Assembly: GCA_018648445.1 (NCBI GenBank)
Contig: JABGRG010000046.1
Coordinates: forward strand, 1 to 29,911
DNA length: 29,911 bases
Direction of reading: 5' to 3'
DNA from: Rhodospirillales bacterium
GTDB taxonomy: Bacteria > Pseudomonadota > Alphaproteobacteria > Rhodospirillales_A > JACZKS01
Shown: positions 24,495-29,911 of the stretch, piece by piece
Layout of the letters: every line of letters starts with the position of its first letter
Numbering within the stretch: the first letter of the stretch is position 1
Program-made: the position numbers and the translations under genes
Notes under the pieces: model-generated
Databases searched by the model: none
What the model saw: only the letters and a program-made list of their open reading frames with translations
Told to the model about the DNA's origin: nothing

Positions 24495-24730
24495 TCCGTT
24501 TCGCAAAATGCGTTTTCTGCTTGGGTCCTGTCCGGCCATTTCACAAGCGGGGACCACATGCGCGGGACGTTACCAGCCTGACGTGCTGTTTTTGTCTAAA
24601 CTAAACGCTCCGGCATCCCATTTCGTTTTCGTGACCTTAGTTGAAATCTCTGTAAGCCTTATCCAAAGCGGGATACGAGATATTTTTGGCATGCTTGAAA
24701 CGAAACGAAATGGGTTTTTTGCAGGTGCCA

Positions 24731-24776
24731 CTGGCCAAATGGCGGGGAAAGCCCGCCAGCATACGAGGATGCCCAG
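24731..24776 (+). ncRNA. Candidate structured RNA, three-helix junction
   Basis: Closing stem CTGG (24731-24734) pairs with CCAG (24773-24776). Inside it, TGGCGGG/CCCGCCA (24740-24746 with 24752-24758, loop GAAAG) and GCAT/ATGC (24759-24762 with 24769-24772) form two hairpins. The three helices abut with no unpaired base on the 3' side, which favours stacking. It lies about 105 nt ahead of the fic start. It matches no RNA family I know, and short stems can arise by chance. Confidence 0.3.
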
Positions 24777-24809
24777 GAAGGAACCAATTGAGCATCGGTG
24801 TCTTGTTAA

Positions 24810-24847
24810 TTTGGCAAAATTCTCTTTCCTGCTTCCTTATTGCCAAA
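24810..24847. promoter_or_regulatory. Candidate operator upstream of fic
   Basis: TTTGGCAA (24810-24817) and TTGCCAAA (24840-24847) are exact inverted repeats. Their centres are 30 bp apart, close to three helical turns. The pair ends 33 nt before the fic ATG. The Fic protein has an AbiEi-like N-terminal winged helix, and AbiEi antitoxins bind inverted repeats at their own promoters, so autoregulation is plausible. Confidence 0.4.
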
Positions 24848-24880
24848 AAATTCACTAATCTGTCGTCGGGAGATGTGTTA

Positions 24881-26392
24881 ATGCCGGAAATTTCCGCAGC
24901 TAAACTTATTGATGAGATGCCCGAGGCCTTTGTATCAGATACGGCGATCAGCCGTGAGGTTTCGCGCGCCGTCAAGGCAGGCAAGCTGCGCAAGCTCGCA
25001 TCCCGGCTTTATACCAGAAATTTGACCGATCCTCCCGAGGCAATCGTTGGTCGCAATCTTTGGAGCATCGTCGGCGGTTATTTCATCGGCGCGCTCATCG
25101 CCGACCGGACCGCGCTTGAGAATGCGCCCGCCGATGATGGCTCCGTCTGCCTTGTTTCTGAATCAGGTCAGGACATCAAGCTGCCGGGTCACACGCTCCG
25201 CCCACGGCGAGGGATTGGCCCCCTGTCTTCCGACCGACCCTTCATCGCCGGTTTATTCCTTGGTTCGACGGCAAGGGCCTATCTGGAGAACATGCGCCAT
25301 TCGCGGGCGCGTAGCGGCCTTGTGGCGCGAACACTTTCCCGTCGGGAGATCGAGGAGCGGCTCGATACCCTGATTCGCCGATCCGGCGAGGAAGCCGCTA
25401 ATCAGTTGCGGGATGAAATTCGTGCTGTCGCGCCTGAACTGGAAGCAGAGAAGGAAGCGGCGGAACTCGACGCCCTGATCGGTTCGCTGCTTGGTACGCG
25501 AGAGGCCGAATTGAGCGCGCCCACGGCGGTTGCTCGCCGTCAGGGCCGACCCTATGACCCGGATCGGTTTACGCTCTTTCAGGCGCTTCACGTTGCCTTG
25601 CGCGACCACCCACCACTCAGCCGCATCGCCATGGATCGCGGGGCGGAAGGCAACGCGACGCTGGCGTTCTTTGAAGCCTACTTCTCCAACTTCATAGAAG
25701 GCACGGAGTTTGCGGTTGAGGAAGCCGCCGACATCGTCTTTCGCGGTGTTATCCCCAACGAACGGCCCGAGGACGCCCATGACGTGCTTGGCACCTGGCG
25801 CATTGTTTCCGATATGGCGGAGATGCACCGCATACCACAGGACGGCAAAACACTAACTCGGCTTATCAAGGCCCGTCACGCGGCAATCATGGAAAGTCGT
25901 TCTGATAAACGCCCCGGCGAGTTCAAGCTGACCGAGAATCGCGCCGGTTCAACGGTCTTCGTCGCGCCTGATCTGGTGGCTGGAACGCTGGAACAGGGTT
26001 TCGATCTGTGCCGCAGTCTGGAAACGCCGTTTCAGCGCGCCGTGTTTATCATGTTCCTCATCGCCGAGGTTCACCCATTTGCGGACGGTAACGGGCGCAC
26101 GGCGCGGATCATGATGAATGCCGAGCTTGTTGCCGCCGGTGAAGAACGCATCGTCATCCCGACGGTCTACCGGGTCAATTATCTCTCCGCCCTCAAGGCG
26201 TTGTCTCAAAGTGGACGACCGGAGCCGCTGATCCGTATGCTCGACTTCGCGCAGAAATGGACCGCCGCCGTTGACTGGCGCTCGGTTGAAGAAACAAGGC
26301 GCGAGCTTGATGACTGCAACGCCTTCCTCGACCCCGGCGTGGCCGACGAGGAAGGCCAGCGCTTGCTAATGCCGGGGAGGGCTAGAATTTAA
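24881..26392 (+). CDS. Fic-family protein with AbiEi-like N-terminal domain
   Basis: The protein is 503 residues from ATG 24881, with GGGAG about 9 nt upstream. The frame is open further upstream, but that text is not protein-like. Residues 1-130 (a winged-helix-like AFVSDTAISREVSRAVKAGKLRKLASRLYTRN) resemble the AbiEi antitoxin/regulator family. The Fic core follows, with HPFADGNGR from the catalytic H398. An inhibitory motif SNFIEG (S269-G274, S/T-x-x-x-E-G/N type) precedes it, so the enzyme should be self-restrained. Fic enzymes usually transfer AMP from ATP to target proteins. The stop TAA overlaps the hsdR ATG by one base, tying it to the restriction system. It may guard or regulate that system; this is inference. 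Confidence 0.85.
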   Translation: MPEISAAKLIDEMPEAFVSDTAISREVSRAVKAGKLRKLASRLYTRNLTDPPEAIVGRNLWSIVGGYFIGALIADRTALENAPADDGSVCLVSESGQDIKLPGHTLRPRRGIGPLSSDRPFIAGLFLGSTARAYLENMRHSRARSGLVARTLSRREIEERLDTLIRRSGEEAANQLRDEIRAVAPELEAEKEAAELDALIGSLLGTREAELSAPTAVARRQGRPYDPDRFTLFQALHVALRDHPPLSRIAMDRGAEGNATLAFFEAYFSNFIEGTEFAVEEAADIVFRGVIPNERPEDAHDVLGTWRIVSDMAEMHRIPQDGKTLTRLIKARHAAIMESRSDKRPGEFKLTENRAGSTVFVAPDLVAGTLEQGFDLCRSLETPFQRAVFIMFLIAEVHPFADGNGRTARIMMNAELVAAGEERIVIPTVYRVNYLSALKALSQSGRPEPLIRMLDFAQKWTAAVDWRSVEETRRELDDCNAFLDPGVADEEGQRLLMPGRARI

Positions 26393-28848
26393 TGAGCATG
26401 GACAAGAAAAGCCTCTCCGAACGCGACATCTGCACCAAGTTCATCACCCCGGCGGTCAAGAAGGCCGGATGGGACGAAATGCATCAAATCCGCGAGGAGG
26501 TCAGCTTCACCGCCGGGCGCATCATCGTGCGTGGCAAACTGGTCAGCCGTGGCAAGGGCAAGCGCGCCGATTACATCCTCTATTTCAAACCGAACATCCC
26601 CATCGCCCTGATCGAGGCCAAGGACAACACCCACGCCATCGGCGACGGTATGCAGCAAGGTCTGGGCTATGCCAAGACGTTGGATATTCCCTTCGTGTTT
26701 TCGTCGAACGGGGATGGCTTTGTGTTCCATGACAAGACGGGAACCAGCGCCGAGAAGGAGACAACCATCAGCCTCGACAGTTTCCCATCGCCCGCTGAGC
26801 TGTGGGCGCGGTTTTGCGCCTGGAAGGGGTTGACGCCGGAAGCCGAGGAAATTGTTCTTCAGGATTATTTCGACGACGGCAGCGGCAAGACCCCGCGCTA
26901 TTACCAGGTCAACGCCATCAACGCCACCATCGAGGCCATCGCCAAGGGCCGTGACCGCATCCTCCTGGTCATGGCGACGGGCACCGGCAAGACCTACACC
27001 GCGTTCCAGATCATCTGGCGGCTTTGGAAGGCGGGCCGCAAGAAGCGCATCCTGTTTCTGGCCGACCGCAACGTGCTGATCGACCAGACCATGGTCAACG
27101 ACTTCCGTCCGTTCGGCCCAGCCATGGCCAAGCTCTCCACCAAATCCAAGACCATTGAACGCGCAGACGGCACCACCGAAGACCTGACCACGGCCATTGA
27201 CGGAAAGCGCCGCATCGATACCGCATATGAAATCTATCTCGGCCTCTATCAGGCGATCACCGGGCCGGAGGAACGCCAGAAAATCTTCCGCGAGTTCTCG
27301 CCCGATTTCTTTGATCTGATCGTTATTGACGAGTGCCATCGCGGCAGTGCCGCCGAAGATTCCGCCTGGCGGGAAATCCTCGACTACTTCTCGACGGCAA
27401 CCCAGATCGGCCTCACCGCCACACCGAAGGAAACGGAATACGTCTCCAACATCCATTACTTCGGCGAGCCGGTTTACTCGTACTCCCTCAAGCAGGGCAT
27501 CCGCGACGGTTTCCTGGCCCCCTACAAGGTTATCAAGGTTCATGTTGACCGCGACGTGGAAGGCTACCGTCCTGAAAAGGGTCAGCTCGACCGTGATGGC
27601 AACGAGGTCGATGACAGGATTTACAACGCCAAGGACTTCGACCACATCCTGGTGCTGGATGACCGGACACGGCTCGTCGCGGCCAAGGTCACGGAGTATC
27701 TGAAGGAAAGCGGCGACCGCTTCCAGAAGGCGATCATCTTTTGCGTCGATACCGAACATGCGGCCCGCATGCGCCAGGCGCTGATCAACGTAAATGCTGA
27801 TCTCGTGGACGAAAACCTCCGCTATGTCATGCGCATCACGGGCAACGACAAGGACGGGCAGGATCAACTCGGCAACTTCATTGACCCCTATTCGAAATAC
27901 CCTGTTCTCGTCACCACGTCGCGGCTGCTCTCGACCGGCGTCGATGCCCAGACCTGCCGCCTGATCGTGCTCGACCGTGATGTTGGCTCGATGACCGAGT
28001 TCAAACAGATCGTCGGGCGCGGCACCCGCGTGCATGAAGACAGCCGCAAGTTCTATTTCACTCTGATGGACTTCCGGGGCGCGACCAGCCATTTTGCCGA
28101 CGCGGATTTCGACGGAGAGCCGGTGCAGATTTATCAGCCCGAGGGCGATGACCCGATCACGCCGCCCGACGACGCACCACCCTCGGATGACGGCGAAGAC
28201 GGTATCCCCCCAGAACCGGGCGAGGATGAAACCATTGTTGATGGTCCGCCAGACATCACCCTGCCGCTTGAGGGCGGCGGCATGCGCAAGGTCTATGTGG
28301 ACGGCGTCGGCGCGACCATCATCGCCGAGCGCGTGGAATACCTAGACGAGAACGGCAAACTGGTTACCGAGTCCTTACGCGACTTCACCAAGAAAGCCCT
28401 AAAAAAACGCTTTTCCAGCCTCGACGATTTCCTGAAACGCTGGAAGGACGCGGAGCGCAAACAGGCCATCATCGAAGAGCTGGAGGCCGAGGGTCTGCCG
28501 CTCGACCCCATTGCCGAGGAACTGGCCAAGGACCTCGACCCCTTCGACCTGATTTGCCACGTCGCCTTCGACGCCAAGCCGCTGACCCGGCGCGAGCGTG
28601 CCGACAACGTCAAGAAGCGCGATGTGTTCGCCAAGTACGGCGACCAGGCCCGCGCCGTGCTTGATGCGCTGCTGGCTAAATATGCGGATGAAGGCGTGCT
28701 CAATCTCGAGGATACGGAAATTTTGCGCATTCCGCCCCTAAGTGGGCTCGGCATGCCAGCTCAGCTTATTAAGGCTTTTGGTGGACGTAATGGTTTTGTC
28801 GAGGCGGTCCACGAAATGCAGTCAGCATTGTATTCCGAAGCTTCATAA
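26392..28848 (+). CDS. hsdR: Type I restriction endonuclease subunit R (EcoEI-like)
   Basis: This 818-residue motor and nuclease subunit has an N-terminal PD-(D/E)xK nuclease with D60, E75 and K77 (ADYILYF...IEAKDN). The superfamily 2 translocase has Walker A ATGTGKT (195-201), DECH from D313, LTATPKETEY, and QIVGRGTRVHED as motif VI. An acidic proline-rich linker around 585-625 leads to a C-terminal domain of the EcoEI R_C type, which binds the methylase core. It cuts DNA lacking the host methylation, after ATP-driven translocation. It is at the short end for HsdR, as usual in the EcoEI group. Its start overlaps the fic stop (TAATG), with GGGGAGGG 11 nt upstream. ATG 26398 is a less well placed alternative. 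Confidence 0.94.
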   Translation: MSMDKKSLSERDICTKFITPAVKKAGWDEMHQIREEVSFTAGRIIVRGKLVSRGKGKRADYILYFKPNIPIALIEAKDNTHAIGDGMQQGLGYAKTLDIPFVFSSNGDGFVFHDKTGTSAEKETTISLDSFPSPAELWARFCAWKGLTPEAEEIVLQDYFDDGSGKTPRYYQVNAINATIEAIAKGRDRILLVMATGTGKTYTAFQIIWRLWKAGRKKRILFLADRNVLIDQTMVNDFRPFGPAMAKLSTKSKTIERADGTTEDLTTAIDGKRRIDTAYEIYLGLYQAITGPEERQKIFREFSPDFFDLIVIDECHRGSAAEDSAWREILDYFSTATQIGLTATPKETEYVSNIHYFGEPVYSYSLKQGIRDGFLAPYKVIKVHVDRDVEGYRPEKGQLDRDGNEVDDRIYNAKDFDHILVLDDRTRLVAAKVTEYLKESGDRFQKAIIFCVDTEHAARMRQALINVNADLVDENLRYVMRITGNDKDGQDQLGNFIDPYSKYPVLVTTSRLLSTGVDAQTCRLIVLDRDVGSMTEFKQIVGRGTRVHEDSRKFYFTLMDFRGATSHFADADFDGEPVQIYQPEGDDPITPPDDAPPSDDGEDGIPPEPGEDETIVDGPPDITLPLEGGGMRKVYVDGVGATIIAERVEYLDENGKLVTESLRDFTKKALKKRFSSLDDFLKRWKDAERKQAIIEELEAEGLPLDPIAEELAKDLDPFDLICHVAFDAKPLTRRERADNVKKRDVFAKYGDQARAVLDALLAKYADEGVLNLEDTEILRIPPLSGLGMPAQLIKAFGGRNGFVEAVHEMQSALYSEAS

Positions 28849-28867
28849 TCTCAGGAGACGCAAGTTC

Positions 28868-29077
28868 ATGACCACTTATTCGTATTCATTAACTGTTAAT
28901 GACAGCCAGTTTCTGGCTCTTGAGGCATCTCTCATGGTCATGATCGAACATTGCGATCTAAAAATATCCGAAGGAGCAGGCGCTCCATTCTGGGCGCACA
29001 AGAAAAGCTGCGGCGAAATCCTAGAAAAGCTGCGTAGTGCCGAAACAACTCTGACCAGCACCAATAATTTCAGTTAA
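28868..29077 (+). CDS. 69-residue ORFan between hsdR and hsdM
   Basis: I do not recognise this protein. It begins at ATG 28868, with AGGAG about 10 nt upstream, and ends 15 nt before hsdM, so it sits as a proper gene of the operon. The product is mostly helical, with a mildly hydrophobic first half (FLALEASLMVMIEHC) and two cysteines (C29, C48). A small partner of the HsdR or HsdM subunit, or an anti-restriction or toxin-antitoxin element, are possibilities without direct evidence. Its base composition is lower in GC than the hsd genes around it, which suggests separate acquisition. Confidence 0.65.
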   Translation: MTTYSYSLTVNDSQFLALEASLMVMIEHCDLKISEGAGAPFWAHKKSCGEILEKLRSAETTLTSTNNFS

Positions 29078-29092
29078 GGAACTATCAATCAC

Positions 29093-29911
29093 ATGTCCGT
29101 CCGCACCCTCGTTAAATCCATTCAGAACATCATGCGCCAGGATACCGGCGTCGATGGCGATGCCCAGCGCATCAGCCAGTTGTGCTGGATGTTCTTCCTG
29201 AAAATCATCGACGACCAGGACCAGGAACTGGAGCTGATGCGGGACGATTACGCCTCGCCCATCCCGGCAGCCTACCAGTGGCGCACCTGGGCGGCGGACC
29301 CGGAAGGCATCACCGGCGACGCGCTGCTCGCCTTCGTCAACGACGACCTGTTTCAGGCGCTGAAAAACCTCCAAATGACCGGCAAGCCCGGCGACCGCCG
29401 CCGCGTGGTGCGCGACGTGTTCGAGGACGCATACAACTACATGAAATCCGGCCAGTTGATGCGCCAGGTGGTCAACAAGATCAACGAGGTCGATTTCAAC
29501 AATTTGAGCGAACGCCAGCATTTCGGCGACATCTACGAACAGATTTTGAACGACCTGCAATCGGCGGGCAATGCGGGCGAATACTACACGCCACGCGCCG
29601 TCACCGCCTTCATGGTCGACCGCATCGACCCGAAACCGGGTGAGACCTTGTTTGACCCAGCCTGCGGCACTGGCGGTTTTCTCACCTGTTCGCTGCGCCA
29701 CATGCGTGACCGCTATGTGAAAAAGCCCGAAGATGAGCAGACCATGCAAGCGGCGCTCCGGGCGGTGGAGAAGAAACAACTTCCCCACATGCTCTGCGTC
29801 ACCAACATGCTGCTGCACGGTATTGAGGACGCCAGCTTCGTGCGCCACGACAATACCCTGGCGCGCCCCTATATCGGCTGGGAGCAGAAAGACCGGGTGG
29901 ACATCGTGCTG
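29093..29911 (+). CDS. hsdM: Type I restriction-modification methyltransferase subunit M (3' truncated by window edge)
   Basis: The frame opens at ATG 29093, with AAGGA about 12 nt upstream, and is still open at the window end (273 codons seen). The N-terminal helical domain (LVKSIQNIMRQDTGVDGDAQ, then LCWMFFLKIIDDQD) matches HsdM N-terminal regions. It is followed by the methyltransferase fold with AGEYYTPRAV and SAM-binding motif I DPACGTGGFL. The NPPF-type catalytic motif IV would lie beyond the edge. HsdM makes N6-adenine methylation with the specificity subunit HsdS, which should be encoded just downstream. Together with hsdR this is a complete-looking type I system. Confidence 0.94.
   Translation, partial: MSVRTLVKSIQNIMRQDTGVDGDAQRISQLCWMFFLKIIDDQDQELELMRDDYASPIPAAYQWRTWAADPEGITGDALLAFVNDDLFQALKNLQMTGKPGDRRRVVRDVFEDAYNYMKSGQLMRQVVNKINEVDFNNLSERQHFGDIYEQILNDLQSAGNAGEYYTPRAVTAFMVDRIDPKPGETLFDPACGTGGFLTCSLRHMRDRYVKKPEDEQTMQAALRAVEKKQLPHMLCVTNMLLHGIEDASFVRHDNTLARPYIGWEQKDRVDIVL

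Larger units (their letters stand above)
24495..24880. other. Non-coding leader upstream of the fic-hsd operon
   Basis: No convincing gene is present in these 386 nt. It contains a 12-bp inverted repeat at 24617-24628/24703-24714 followed by T6, a compact set of three helices at 24731-24776, and an 8-bp inverted repeat at 24810-24817/24840-24847. It should hold the promoter of the defence operon. I found no clear -35/-10 pair. Confidence 0.6.

Noticed and set aside
24686..24880. 65-residue N-terminal extension of the Fic protein
   Set aside because: Its text is unlike the family, it crosses the inverted repeats, and ATG 24881 has its own ribosome site.
26389..28092. 567-residue minus-strand frame opposite hsdR
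   Set aside because: It is a long antisense shadow caused by codon bias in a GC-rich gene. The plus strand carries all HsdR motifs.
29021..29848. 275-residue minus-strand frame opposite hsdM
   Set aside because: It is antisense to the clear HsdM frame with motif DPACGTGGFL, with no independent signal.
1..29911. CRISPR array, tRNA or rRNA genes, integrase
   Set aside because: I looked for regularly spaced repeats, tRNA-like text and tyrosine or serine recombinase motifs and saw none. Without a search tool a degenerate case could be missed.

Overview
The window looks like a chromosomal stretch of an alphaproteobacterium, probably of the Rhodospirillales/Rhizobiales type. The grounds are moderately high GC, a polyol ABC cluster arranged like the smo genes of Rhodobacter and the altritol/galactitol genes of Agrobacterium, and an Acr3-type arsenic operon. 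The species cannot be named from the sequence alone.

Region A (1-5360) is a phosphate/arsenic block. It opens with the 3' part of a Na+/phosphate cotransporter gene. A promoter whose -10 lies inside a 32-bp palindrome follows, and then four tightly spaced genes: arsR, an acr3 arsenite exporter, a PLP-dependent cysteine-synthase-fold enzyme and an M20 (ArgE-like) deacylase. A strong intrinsic terminator closes the unit. The last two genes are not standard arsenic genes but appear to share the ArsR-controlled transcript.

Region B (5582-6385) is one complete IS6-family insertion sequence with perfect 16-bp ends. Its transposase is broken by what looks like a one-base deletion, and no 8-bp target duplication flanks it.

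Region C (6422-17613) is a hexitol catabolic locus. A leftward operon encodes an ABC importer (binding protein, two permeases, ATPase), a SmoS-like SDR dehydrogenase, a mannitol-2-dehydrogenase and a zinc MDR dehydrogenase. A LacI-family gene lies beside it. A rightward pair encodes a PfkB sugar kinase and a GatZ/KbaZ-family (PF08013) protein. Pfam families and order fit the published route D-altritol -> D-tagatose -> D-tagatose-6-P -> D-fructose-6-P, with extra entry points for sorbitol/galactitol and mannitol/arabitol. Two near-identical LacI-type operators sit exactly 8 nt upstream of the -35 boxes of the two divergent transcription units.

Region D (about 17620-24494) is an accessory module: an XRE repressor, an ImmA/IrrE-like metallopeptidase with an unusual HExxxH, several small ORFans, an 865-residue primase-helicase and three mobile-element proteins joined to it by successive ATGA overlaps. 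No integrase, tRNA or attachment site is visible, so the element boundaries are unknown.

Region E (24495-29911) is a defence block. A 386-nt non-coding leader with several inverted repeats precedes a fused AbiEi-like/Fic protein, a type I restriction HsdR (1-nt overlap with fic), a 69-residue ORFan and the 5' part of hsdM, which runs off the window. The specificity subunit must lie beyond the right edge.
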